64,000 bases of DNA from Epiperipatus broadwayi (Eukaryota; Onychophora; Udeonychophora; Euonychophora; Peripatidae). The translations under genes were made by a program, and so were the position numbers. The stretch's first letter is position 1, and each line of letters begins with the position of its first letter. The notes under the pieces were generated by a model. It did no database searches and was not told the DNA's origin. It worked only from the letters and a program-made list of their open reading frames with translations. The DNA lies in contig JAQFVV010012536.1 in the NCBI GenBank assembly GCA_028023455.1, forward strand, positions 3,000,001-3,064,000, read 5' to 3'. Of this stretch, positions 12,114-22,400 are shown one piece after another.

Positions 12114-12745
12114 GTAGCGAACTCTCCATACAGTAATGCCACACAGTGCAAGCCTTAGTAACCAACGGATGCAAGAAAAGATTTACACATAAAATCCCTA
12201 TCTAGCGTTTATTCATTTAATATCCCCAGACTAGTTTCTATCGTGTGGCTTTCGTTAGTGAGAAACCTTGGATCTGACGGCACTGTAGCTAGATCTTACG
12301 ATCTACGCAACTCTCCTGCAGTCACCTTTACCTATTTAGTTAACAATAAAGCTATGATCCCAGGATGAAAACAATATAACGTTTTCAATCCAAATTCACT
12401 CCCTTGTATAGTCATATAGATCTGAACCCAGTTCAGTATTTGTACATTTTGGTGTCTTTGGTTTTTTTTTTTTAATTGGGCGGGATTGGTTTAAAACCAC
12501 TAAAACAACACATGATCGCACACAAGTTGTTAATACAGTAGCAAACCTTTCACATAGTAGTGGCACCCAGTGCAGTCTGAAAATATTGAATGCATGGACA
12601 CTAGATAGTGACTTTATGCATAAATCTTCTTGCATCCATTGATTACTAAGACTTGCACTGGATGGCACTACTGTATGGAGAGTTTGAAGCTGTACTAATA
12701 GTTTGTGTAGACATAAGAAATGGTGATCATGTGAGATCATAGTCG
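12114..12745. mobile_element. F1 foldback, composite of two decayed units
   Basis: The first part (12114-12480) is an F1 arm running inward (ACTCTCCATACAGTAATGCC). It includes a minus-strand ribozyme region with core changes (CTAACGA) near 12228-12270 and the longer interior also seen at 42.06-42.5 kb (GTTTTCAATCCAA, TTGTATAGTCAT). The second part (12490-12740) is a mismatched arm pair ending in the F1 tail (GTTTGTGTAGACATAAG, TGGTGATCATGTGA). It has more substitutions than the copies at 39, 55 or 58 kb. Confidence 0.6.
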
Positions 12746-12884
12746 GTAAATAATAGAGACCACTTTTTTCTTTGAGGTTTAAACAATAATATATAATCTG
12801 TATATAATAAAAAAAAAAATCAAGTCATACATCACATGACATAACTTATTATGCTTGTACTTCAAAGATAATATAATGAGCATG

Positions 12885-13078
12885 CTAATAGCTCTAAACA
12901 AGCTTTTCCGATAATAGTCGGAAGAGAAAGCTTTTAAAATTTCTAGCTTGACCTACCCCTATCCCCAAACCGTTTTCAAGCTGATGGCTCTCCTCAGTGA
13001 GGTGCTAGGATATTCAGACCCTAGATTTATTGGAAAAGCTTGTTTAGAGCTATTAGCATGCTTATTATATTACTTTAA
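12885..13078. mobile_element. F4 foldback with minus-strand hammerhead-like motif
   Basis: Outer arms are inverse copies: GCATGCTAATAGCTCTAAAC at left and GTTTAGAGCTATTAGCATGC at right. On the minus strand, 13001-12961 reads CTCA, CTGAGGA (a valid CUGANGA core), stem II GAGC-CATCA-GCTT (four pairs with one G.U), GAAA, then ACGGTT TGGGGAT. The stem III/triplet part has drifted from the CCGGTC TGGGG of the other copies. Stem I pairs CTCA with TGGG. It is the best F4 core in the window. Confidence 0.6.
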
Positions 13079-13139
13079 TAATCTATATATACATATTTTG
13101 ATGTAACGTTGAAAATCTTGGTACGCAAGATCTTAAGGG

Positions 13140-13315
13140 AATGTAATATGGAAAATAACTATACAAAAAAATGCAATCTTGCCTCCACTGTCAGATGCCA
13201 CGACTATCTCTAATAACTTAGTCGAAAGTACACTAGGCACAAAATTGCAAACTCTATTCAGATTTAAGCATATCTTGTATATGTTTTTGCATAGTCATTT
13301 TCCATATTCTTTTTA
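13140..13315. repeat. Inverted repeat
   Basis: ATATGGAAAATAACTATACA near 13147 and its imperfect inverse (TGCATAGTCATTTTCCATAT) near 13290-13310 bracket unrelated DNA. No ORF or known family. Confidence 0.4.
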
Positions 13316-13365
13316 TCTACGTTAATATTTGATTGAATATAAGTACAATTTATATATCGGGAGTT

Positions 13366-13548
13366 TTGGATGTAATTATATAAGGAATTTGACCACAGAT
13401 TTTCAAGCTTCCTTCAGTTATCTGCTTTATCTCATAAAACCGATACATATATTGGAGATCATTTATCTTTTTCACATGTGTGTAGTCATGTGTATCGGTT
13501 GTATGAGAAAGAGCGGATTTGTATTCAAATCCCTTATATAATTATATT
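13366..13548. repeat. F2 foldback, short copy lacking the ribozyme core
   Basis: Arms match the F2 ends at 43.3-44.1 kb: ATAAGGAATTTGACC and AGATTTTCAAGC at left, CATGTGTATCGGTTGTATGA and TTCAAATCCCTTATATAATT at right. The two arms join at ATATATTGGAGATCATTTAT, so the CTGATGA core is deleted. Confidence 0.6.
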
Positions 13549-13579
13549 AACTTTGCAACTGCATAAAAGAAATTATAGC

Positions 13580-13845
13580 CCTGCGTAGTTTATACAGTAA
13601 TAGAATAACAGACTCTAGAGCTCAATATTCATGAACTGTAATGTTTGGAGCTGAAACTTCTTATGAATGCTTGGACAATAAAGTATATGATTATTGTTAT
13701 TATTATTTATATTATCTTGCCTGGTTTAGCAAAGTGATAGATGAACTCTGGAGAGCATGATTCATGGATCACAGCTCCATCTATGATTTCTGATACTGAA
13801 ATTTCTTACGAATTCCACAAGCAAAGGATCATTTGATTATTTTAA
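13580..13845 (+). repeat. Two tRNA-derived SINE copies in tandem
   Basis: Copy one (about 13580-13700) has the tRNA-like head and ends AACTTCTTATGAATGCTTGG then ACAATAAAG. Copy two (about 13725-13845) starts GTTTAGCAAAGTGATAG and ends TTTCTTACGAATTCCACAAG. Both match the 3' end of the SINE at 34.8 kb (AAACTTCTTATGGA, GAGCAATAAAG). Confidence 0.6.
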
Positions 13846-13849
13846 GAGA

Positions 13850-14644
13850 ATTTACATATCCTAAAACATATAGATAGCTGGAGATAGTGTAAAAACGAGT
13901 GTAACATCTACCAATGAGAATAAATTTCTTTGGGGGGGAAGGGAACAATCCCCGGTGATAAGTTAGAAATTGCTCTTTGTTAAAATTAATTTACTTTTGC
14001 CATTGCAATTAAAAATGGGTAAAGTTGGTTCTCTTGAGGAATTTGACATAAACTAACCAGGGAAATTGATTGTTCACGTTTTTATTAAACGCTAACAGCG
14101 CTGTAATTCTGGAAATTAACCTGTTTAAATTGACTGGTATATATGATCACACCAAATAAGATATTACCATGTGCAAACTGCAACAATTCACGCTACTTAA
14201 TTATCAAACTAAAAAAAAATAAAAACACCTTAAGCCTGCATTTCTGTCCAAAGGCATTAACCAAGACCACAATGCCAAAAATTACATCATGAATTCCAAG
14301 TGAATCTAGAAAAAACAATAAGTATGTGCAAATTTGTTACTGTATTCGAGGCATTTACAAACAGGTCAATATGTGACAAAAAGGGCCACAATCTTCAAAT
14401 AAACCTTTTAATGAATTCAGAAATTATTTTTGACTCGGTCCTAGCTCAGGCAATTTTATCTAAAACAATGGTCATTAAGGTCAGCATATAGCAGCTTAGT
14501 AATAAATATATTAATGAATTACAAACCTTTTATTATTTCATTATTTTCATTCTAACATTTAACAAAATAATTGTTTTTCATTCTATATTTAACCTTTTAC
14601 TAAAAAGTTAATTTATAAAAATATCTAACTAAAAGTAATTTTAC
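13850..14644. other. TKFC intron 3 DNA, no gene recognised
   Basis: AT-rich with one G-run. A 63-codon open stretch near 14.3-14.5 kb shows no recognisable domain. Confidence 0.4.
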
Positions 14645-14829
14645 CTTATGAATAAAAACAGTCCCACATAATCCTCTTCTACCTGCAGTTTTATCAGGAC
14701 CTGTTAGAGCACAGTCTTCACCAACCAATATCATCTCTACCAGTAGACCTTCCGCTTTGGCTCTTTCTACAGCTATACCAAAATTAAGACGATCCCCAGT
14801 GTAATTCTTTACAATTACTAAAGTCCCGG
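14645..14829 (-). CDS. TKFC: TKFC coding exon 3 (DhaK domain, about residues 106-167)
   Basis: A 185-nt minus-strand exon between AG at 14831-14830 and GTAA at 14644. Phase 1 in, phase 0 out, exactly joining exons 2 and 4. It encodes [30 protein letters not shown] is the most conserved stretch of DhaK-family kinases, and its aspartate (about residue 118) corresponds to the catalytic Asp109 of bacterial DhaK. Then come [11 protein letters not shown] and [13 protein letters not shown], also diagnostic. No stops and no substitutions at key residues. The enzyme phosphorylates dihydroxyacetone and glyceraldehyde with ATP in the cytosol; the animal protein can also split FAD to cyclic FMN. Confidence 0.96.
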
Positions 14830-15380
14830 CTTTTAAAAAAAAAAGAAAACGTGTTAATCACCCATTTACTGCTTGTACAAAATTGCATTTATTAATAATT
14901 TCAAATGTTACAGATGGAAAAAATAATAAATTTTTTTAAAAAAAGCATATATAAAAACTATATAATGCAAAATAAATATTTATATAGATTCTTATGTATA
15001 AGCCTAAATAAATCATTTTATTTTTATATAGCGTGATGTTTATAAACTGTAATATTTAAACAGCATTAAGTATAAGTCTAAAGTAAGTTGTGGTAACTAG
15101 GCAACCAAATAGTATAGTTGACATGTTTACATATCATCATTAAATGGCACTCTTAGCAATTTAGTACAGTGATGAAGTGATGGAGTCTAAAATTAAACAT
15201 TTCTGGATTCAATGTCAGCAGAATAAAATAAAAAAAAACAAAATAAGAAAATCTTGTGCTCATTTGCCATTTGGACACTCAAACATCACATAACCTCCTG
15301 AGTAACTAATCATAAAATTATTATTTATATCTTTAATGGTAGTTTGCCATTGGTATGTAAAATACATACATACACATTTT
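14830..15380. other. TKFC intron 2 DNA; possible weak SINE near 15165-15230
   Basis: AT-rich. A degenerate SINE-like stretch (GTACAGTGATGAAGTGATGG, then GGATTCAATGTCAG) is the only structure seen. No gene. Confidence 0.3.
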
Positions 15381-15384
15381 TTTT

Positions 15385-15478
15385 TCTTCATGTGTCATAG
15401 CATCGGCTGGGAAGCGAATCCGCTAACCTGGGGCAACTGCTTGTCAGGCAGCTGTGCTGACCTCTCGACCACCATAAA
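15385..15478 (-). repeat. tRNA-like pseudogene or SINE head
   Basis: The minus strand reads GTGGTCGAGAGGTCAGCAC (A-box-like), then CTGC-CTGACAA-GCAG (a perfect four-pair anticodon-like arm with a 7-nt loop; anticodon position GAC), then a B-box-like GGATTCGCTTCCC. The T arm does not form five clean pairs and no acceptor stem closes it. I call it a tRNA-derived relic, not a working tRNA. Confidence 0.45.
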
Positions 15479-15929
15479 TATTTAAGCAAAATTATTTAAA
15501 GATTGGGGGGGGGGGAAGGATAATTAAGTTACAAGGGCAAAGTAGAGTGAAATAAAATATATTGACTAAATATTACTCATTTCAACAGCTTGTAAATACA
15601 CCATGTGCAGAGTAAAAGAAGCATGTTTCATTGTGAATGATCCTAATGCCGTCAACAGAAGAGAGGCCTGCTTCTCGATTTCTAAGAAATGGGCTGGTTA
15701 AGTAACTTGCATACATTTACATACATTAATGCTAATACAAAATCATTAGTAGCATAAGCTATAAATATGTGAATATGTAAATCCCAAAAGAACTTAGCTA
15801 GAAAGTTTTTTGAAGAAAAATAGCTTCACTGATGTGCCTTTAGAGTGCAGCATAGTAATCACAGAATATTATTGTTCAAATACGTTTCTCAGAATTATTT
15901 GTAAGCAGACTCATAATGAATCATTTTTA

Positions 15930-16190
15930 ATAAAAGTGCAAATACAATTTTACTTTATAAGTAATATTTACTGAGGCTATAACCTCGAGAATATGTGTGT
16001 AAAATGTGATAGTAGGGACCTCTACAGGTGTTTAACCACAAGCTTACGCTATGGAAGAAAAGAGGGGAACCCTTCTTTACTTCAACCTACTTTCTATTTA
16101 AATATTCTCGAGGTTATAGCCTCAGTAAATATTACTTACGTAATCAATGTGCGTTTAATAAATTTATAATTACAATTTTACTTTATATTT
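15930..16190. repeat. Foldback repeat with GAGG...CCTCGA hairpin motif
   Basis: The left arm (about 15943-15996) contains AAGTAATATTTACTGAGGCT then ATAACCTCGAGAATAT. The right arm (about 16082-16137) is its near-perfect inverse, and AATTTTACTTTATA flanks both ends. The CTGAGGC...CCTCGAGAA hairpin recalls the TATGAGGC...CCTCGAAAA element in the Penelope arms at 47.03 and 48.22 kb. It is not a proper hammerhead core. Confidence 0.55.
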
Positions 16191-17600
16191 ATCAATGCCC
16201 ATTTATTTAGTTTGATAAAAGGACAATTTCTCTTTCAGCCGATCTCCAATCGTATATATTGTAAACAAATCAATGTTGATATCCGAAATGGTTGAAACTT
16301 ATTATTAGAGGTGATTAAACTTCACAAATTAATCAAGACTGCTTAAAATTTTGTTATGATTGCATCTTATTAAATCTTAAGATCTGGGCCCTTATTGGGG
16401 TACTTTACTGTTCCCTAACTGAATTTCCAATATTTTACCCAATAATGATTCAACATTACTTCGGTTAAATCAGGTGCATTTAATAAAGTTAACTCACAAT
16501 AATTTAATGAATTAACTGATAATAATTATCAGAATAACCTTTACATTTTATATACATATAAGCCCATAGGTATACAAAATAATCATAAAGATCACTCCAA
16601 CCTGTTTAGTCCTTAGCTTGCTTTCTCATGTACAGAGATAATCTATCTGCTCTAGAGGCTACAAGGTAAAGAGTGATGTCCAGCACTCAAATTTTAATCC
16701 ATCTCCTAGTTGAGCTCCTTGTTAACTGTTTTCCTTTTTCTCCTCCAACTTGCATGTCATCTTTCATTGTTTTCTTCCTACAGCTGATTGGCTAGTATTC
16801 CTGCTCATCAGATGAGGTAGTTATTTAGTGCACACATGTTGGATTCCAGAATGTTTTACTTTTAGTTAACTTTAATTAATGAGTTATTACGAGACTCAAA
16901 TTCTTGTTATCAATGATAGAAATCGGACTCTCATTCCGTTAATTATTATAAGTACATTTTTGTCTCATTATCACTAATTTTACTTTTTCACTATAATAAG
17001 AATATAATCTTTTTTCTAATCTTATAACTTTTAATTATTTTTTAGCTCCATATTTAAAAGACAAATCTTTTAATTCTACAATTATTTATTATTTATTTAC
17101 TATTACCTTTATATGTATGTACGTGTACCCACACACATACATATCAAGTTTCATATATTATACTAAATTAAATATTAACTAATTTCAATATATATGATTG
17201 AAGATCAGAAGAAAGAGGAATCAACTTTTATCAAAATGAACGAATAGGCAATGGTAATGAAAAGTAAAATTATATTTGCGAGTTTATTAAAAATGATTCG
17301 CTATGAGTATACTTACAATTAATTTTGAGTAACATAGTAGAACTAAAATGTTCTGTGATATGATTATATTTATATCTTAATCACTAAATAAATTAGAAAT
17401 GGTAAATTTTAAATAAACGTAATAAAAAAGGATATTAAAGCAAGAAAAAATGAGTAAAAAAAACTCCACGAAAAACAACAATAGCAAATTTAGTTATTCA
17501 GACAATCCTTCACTCATATAAGTGAAAAAATTAGAAAAATACAATATATGAGTCAAAACGGCCATGTTATTCTGTCTTGTGCTTTATAAATATTTCATGA
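16191..17600. other. TKFC intron 2 DNA, no gene recognised
   Basis: AT-rich. No exon, RNA gene or repeat boundary that I can support. Confidence 0.4.
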
Positions 17601-17965
17601 AATATCATCATCATCAACCATTATCAATCCACTACAGGATGAGATCTCTCCAAGTTCAATCCATTTTCTCCGATCTTTAGCTTCTCTTCTCCACATCTCC
17701 CCTGCACACTTTCTTATTTCATCCATCCATCTCACATGTGGTCTCTTTCTGGGTCTTTTACGATCGCTTGGAATCCAGTTTAAAATTTCAATTGTTCATC
17801 TATTGTCATCTCTTCTAGCAATATGTCCAGCCCAACTCCACTTCAATCTTTTAATTTTTTCAATGAGGTCAGTAACATCTGTTCATTCTCTTATCCATAT
17901 ATTGCATTTTCGATCTCTTCTTATTACTCCCAACATGCATCTCTCCATACTTCTTTGAGTGGTTT
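17601..17965 (-). pseudogene. RTE-like LINE 3' end, 5'-truncated
   Basis: The minus strand encodes, with a few breaks, a C-terminal LINE stretch including RRDDNR, RPRKRPHVRWMDEIRK and W-ELGEISSCSG. This matches copies at 30.69-31.33, 57.17-57.59 and 59.06-59.52 kb. Such a basic tail (RxRKRPxxRWxDEI) is typical of RTE-type and related LINE ORFs. The 3' end carries ATCATCATCATC simple repeats, as expected of RTE tails. Confidence 0.75.
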
Positions 17966-18660
17966 GAAATATACTGTGATACCAATTTACATTTGTTAAA
18001 AAATATTTTCATATTTTGCATTATTTTATAATGAGAAATACACAGTCAAAGAAGTGACTAATTTATATGAAATTATTGATCACTTATATATTCAGAAGAC
18101 TATCTGTATCTTAGGATCAAATCACAGCACCACAGGAGTACTAAAGAAATCAGAATCCAAACTGTATGGGATAAACAAACTTTTGACAAAAAACTGATGT
18201 TACTTTTTAAATTAAAATTGAGACATTAAATATTTTTTTGCAGAATATAACTATTCGAAGAAGGCTTTTAGATTATTAAAAAAGTCCAAAAAATTGAAAA
18301 AACATATAAGAATCGAGAAAAAAAAAAAAGATATTACAAAAGATTAGGCAAATTAGAATATCATTGAATGAAATAAAATAAAATACTGAGATCAAATATA
18401 TTTTCTAAACTAAAGAAATAATGACTTTTTAAAAAAAAACTCTTAAAGCAAAATTATCAAGAAAATAAAAATGATATATTATTAAAATATAATGTTTATA
18501 TGAGCAATTTAACAATGGGCTAAAATAAGGGGAACTTGTACAAGTAATTCTGAGTGACAAGAAAGACCTGTCCTAAATAAATGACTGGTGATAAGGATAC
18601 CAACAGCACAAAACAATTCTAAACAGTCCTATTTTCATTCCTGTTTCATATGTATTGGCA
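17966..18660. other. TKFC intron 2 DNA, no gene recognised
   Basis: Very A-rich DNA without recognisable features. Confidence 0.4.
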
Positions 18661-18663
18661 ATC

Positions 18664-19722
18664 CAGCATGGTTCAGCATAGTTGGTAGCGCGTCCGACTT
18701 GGGGAAGTCCCAGGATCGATTTGGGTGCTCCCTGTTCTGGCGCTCGAACTTCTTAAAAACTCCTGAAAAATAAACCCATATGCCTTTCTTGACCTGTGAA
18801 GTTTGGAACAGTTGGGATAGCATTCAACTTGGGATTGAGAAATCCCAGGATAGATTCTGGTGCTCCCTGATGTGGCACTTGAACTTCTTAAGAACTCCTG
18901 ATCAAGAAACCCATATGCCTTTTATACCCTGTGAAGTTTGGCACAGTATCCGACTTGGGATCCAGAAATCCTGGATAGATTCTGGTGCTCCCTGGTGTGG
19001 CACTCGAACTTCTTAAGAACTCCAGAACAATAAACCCATGTGCTTTTCTTGCCCTGAGCAGTTTGACATAGTTGATAGAGCATCTGATTTGGGGATTGGG
19101 AAGTCCTAGGATCGATTCTGGTGCTTCCTGTTCTGGCATTTGAACTTCTTAAACTTCTGAGAAATAAACCCATATGCTTTTCTTGCCCTGTGCAGTTTGG
19201 CATAGTTGATAGAGCAATCTGACTTGGGATCGGGAAGAACTATGATCGATTCTGGTGCTTCCTGTTCTGGCGCTCAAACTTTTTAAGAACTCCTGAGCAA
19301 TAAACCAATATGCCTTTCTTGCCCTGTGCAGTTTGGCATAGTTGATAGAGCATCCGACTTGGGATCGGGAAGAACTAGGATCGATTCTGGTGTTTCCTGT
19401 TCTGGTGCTCAAACTTTTTAAAAACTCCTGAGCAATAAACCCGTATTCCTTTCTTGGCCCGTGCAGTTTGGCACAGTTGGGACAGCATCCGACTTGGGAT
19501 CGAGAAGTCCTAGGATAGATTCTGGTGCTCCCTGTTCTGGCACTCGAACTTCTTAAGAACTCCTGAACAATAAACCCATATGCTTTTCATGCCTTGTGCA
19601 ATTTAGTGCATTTGGTAGAGAATCGGACTTAGAATTGCAAGGTCCCAAGCAATATTCAGGTGCTCACAATTCTGAAACTCGAACTTCTTATGAACTCCTA
19701 AGCGAAAAAGCCATTACCTTTT
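18664..19722 (+). repeat. Tandem array of eight tRNA-derived SINE units
   Basis: Eight head-to-tail units of about 125-136 bp begin near 18670, 18800, 18935, 19060, 19195, 19331, 19467 and 19602. Each has an A-box-like TTTGGCATAGTTGATAGAGC, a B-box-like AGGATCGATTCTGGTG, a conserved GCTCGAACTTCTTAAGAACT, and AGCAATAAACCCATATGCCT leading straight into the next unit. The third unit lacks about 10 bp in the A box. The eighth is the most diverged and ends in a T-run. The open frames across it are by-products of the 3n-like periodicity, not genes. Solo relatives lie at 34.8 and 41.1 kb. Confidence 0.85.
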
Positions 19723-20349
19723 TTTTTTAGGTATTGGCATATAAATAATAGTGCAGTGGTAATAGTGCAATTAATCACTCAATGATGTATTGAGGAAATA
19801 AATCCTGCAAGATGAGAATGATGGAGTAGATAATATATAACTAAGTTTCCAGCGACCATTACTCTCATAATAGAAAGCGGATTGCAACTTACATATTTAT
19901 CACAAGTTTATCAAAATCCTATCCAGTAAACTACTGATTGTTAAAATGAGATGTTCCCACACAGACCCATAATTTCAAAAACTTCATGAATCTAATTATT
20001 CACCTTTGGTTAAAACTTCACCTTTCAATTTATCATTGATAACATCCAGAAAATTGATCACTGGCTATTTTATAAAGTGTGAAATAATTTAATCACACGA
20101 TTATTTATATCATTGTTTAACAGATATTAAAAATCTAGTAGTAAAAATTTAGTTGTTATTGTGTTATAATTAATAAATGAGGTATAAAATTGGACTAGTT
20201 GATGAAGATATGGAAATTCCAAAATCCTGGGCCTATGAGCCCAATATGATATGTTAATTTTTCACTTATTTCAAAATATTTAAGGAGACAGACCTTTTAA
20301 TTAATAAAAAAAAAATATCAAAAGTGATTACAAACAAGTATCTTCTTAC
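19723..20349. other. TKFC intron 2 DNA, no gene recognised
   Basis: AT-rich with no recognisable feature up to exon 2. Confidence 0.4.
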
Positions 20350-20460
20350 CTGGACTATTATATCCCAAGATTCTTAAAGCGACCAGAATACTTGCAGGAG
20401 GAGGAGATGTGAACACCCGACCGGCTACAACTGCAGTAAGCATGCCTTTTCCGATATAAC
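20350..20460 (-). CDS. TKFC: TKFC coding exon 2 (DhaK domain, about residues 69-105)
   Basis: A 111-nt minus-strand exon between an AG at 20462-20461 and GTAAGA at 20349. Phase 1 in and out, joining exon 1 (...EPAHVG) and exon 3 (AGTLVIV). It reads GYIGKGMLTAVVAGRVFTSP then PPASILVALRILGYNSP. The G(F/Y)(I/V)GKGMLT and FTSPP motifs are hallmarks of the DhaK fold, part of the dihydroxyacetone-binding face. No defects seen. Confidence 0.96.
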
Positions 20461-21160
20461 CTTAAAGAGAGCAAATTTAGTTTATACTCGTGGACTTCAA
20501 ATAGATCACAAAATTGTCTAAAACTTCTGAAAAATAATTTTAAAATGTCACATATTATAAAATATAATTACGGACTTTGCTAGCATTAAACAGTAGAGTT
20601 AATTCTTTTCAATATATAGACATGCTAAAGTATCTGAGATCGTCCCCACAATTTCTTTTCCCAGTTCTCTTGCAAGTTACTACTACTCTTTCATATTACT
20701 TTTACATCTATCATCCAGATAGAAAATGAAAAATATAAAAGAAAGCGTTATAATATTATAACTAATACATTAGTGTTTTAACTGTATTAAATCACTTTTC
20801 TTGTACAGTTTAATCAGTGGTTGAGTCGTTGGATTCAAGAGTTAAAGATTCCTGAATCAATTTTCAACTAAGTAAAACAAAAGTCAAGTTTCATCAACTG
20901 AATAGAACTGCCTTGCAAATCTTGGGTATGAAAAGTCACATGACCTCAGTAACTGAACGTACAATTATTGTCATTATTAAATTTTTAATATATTTTCTAA
21001 TTATACTAATTATTTTACAAATTAACCAAAAGCTGTGTGTTCCCTAATATCTATTTAAAATAACACATAATTTTAGCACAGAGATTATAGTAGCATCATA
21101 AGTGCAAGGCAGATTAGTTGGATACTTTATAGTTAGCTAATAAGGTAAAAGGTGGCTGCT
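20461..21160. other. TKFC intron 1 DNA; weak SINE near 20810-20880
   Basis: AT-rich. A degenerate SINE-like stretch (TTTAATCAGTGGTTGAGTCG, then CTGAATCAATTTTC) is the only structure seen. Confidence 0.3.
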
Positions 21161-21164
21161 GAAG

Positions 21165-21415
21165 AGTTGCGCTAGATCTTAAGATCTAGATGCAGTGCTT
21201 TCAGATTTAAGGCTTCTCACTGATGAAAGCCACAAGCTAGAAACTAATCTGGGGATATTGGATGAGTAGGCACTAGATAGGGATTTTATGCACAAACCTT
21301 CTTGCACTCAGTGATTACTCTGGCTTGCACTGGTGGCGCTACTGTATGAAGAGTCTAGCCTATGTGTAAACAGCTTGTGTAAGCATAAGAAATGGCAATC
21401 ATGTGATATTTAGGG
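21165..21415 (+). mobile_element. F1 element, single arm with full hammerhead-like motif and tail
   Basis: Order on the plus strand: TTCTCA (stem I), CTGATGA at 21220-21226, stem II AAGC-CACAA-GCTA (three pairs, first position A.A), GAAA at 21240-21243, stem III CTA-A with ATC triplet (consensus CTAG, GTC), then TGGGGATATT, whose TGGGGA pairs with TTCTCA. Downstream come the F1 arm (CACTAGATAGGGATTTTATG, GTGGCGCTACTGTATGAAGA) and tail (AACAGCTTGTGTAAGC). Only one arm is present. Confidence 0.65.
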
Positions 21416-21593
21416 ATTATAATTTTAACAAATACATACAAATTTTTCTTCCTACTGGTTTAAATTTATTACGCTCGTTTTATTTTATGTTTTCAATTCA
21501 CCAAGAAAACAATAATTTAAATCTGTTTTTGAAAGATTTTTTTAAAAAAATATTTCAGTTCATTATCATAAAAATAATATAATTAATAATTAT

Positions 21594-21943
21594 GACAGTA
21601 GTGAAAAACTTTCAGCCCGTAGGCCAAGTCCGGTCCTCAAAAGCTCTCAATCCAGTTCCTGGACATTTTTACAAATGTATATAAAATGGACCTGTATAAA
21701 ACTTCTGTTTAAACACACACACAGTGCCGTGCAAACATTGAATTAATAGTTAAAATAAAATTTTTATTTTCTCCCACTATATCTTTTTCTCTCTTCAATC
21801 TTTATAATAATTCTACCTTATTATATCAGAGTAAACTAATTAAATTTTTGAGACTAATTTTTAAGGCAATAATTTTGTGTGGCCCATGAATGACATCATA
21901 AAGATCCAAATGGCCTCGACAGAAAAAAAATTCTCATCCCTGA
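21594..21943. mobile_element. Possible hAT-like non-autonomous element
   Basis: Begins CAGTAGTGAAAAACTTTC followed by CAGCCCGTAGGCC, and ends GGCCTCGACAGAAAAAAAA then TTCTCATCCCTG. The ends are imperfect inverse repeats of the CAGNGNTGAGAA type common in hAT elements. The interior has no transposase. The 8-bp flanks match poorly, so the call is tentative. A related left end may start at about 61515. Confidence 0.4.
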
Positions 21944-22227
21944 ATAAGAATAATGGTCTACGAAGTATGAACCAAGCGGACTTTTTATCAAATCCTCAAA
22001 TGAATTCAAAATTGAATACAAAACATTATTAAAAATATTTATGTATATATAAAGATATTTTGCACTTTTTATACTAATAGTTATTCATTCACTACTCTAT
22101 TGGAATTTACGTTTAATTCTTATCGTAAAATGGAAGTAGTTAATCCATTATGTATATATTTTAGGTGCACAAATAAATACATAAAACTAAACATTGTATT
22201 ATTCAATATACAAAAGCTTTTATTTTG

Positions 22228-22400
22228 ACAATTAATTATCTGCCTCAAGAGTATTACTGTAAACATTTACTCTTAATCTCACTGTTACAATCACTTTTAC
22301 AATGCTTTATTATTCACCCTTTCCTTCAGTTAAGAGTTTTGATTGCCCCAGCAATCTTCTTCAGAACCTTATATCTCACTGTTACAATCAAAACATCACC
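22228..22400 (-). repeat. F3 foldback with hammerhead-like motif
   Basis: The minus strand at 22367-22337 reads CTGAAGAAGATTGCTGGGGC then AATCAAAACTC. The ATTGC/GCAAT stem is perfect. The GAAA box reads AAAA, as expected from CpG decay of CGAAAC. Surrounding modules (TCACTGTTACAATC) occur twice. Confidence 0.5.

Noticed and set aside
15385-15478. A functional tRNA gene
   Set aside because: The anticodon arm is good, but the T arm and acceptor stem do not close; kept as a tRNA-derived relic.
18588-19412. Overlapping open frames on both strands
   Set aside because: They arise from the tandem SINE units; repeated unit length and no protein family.
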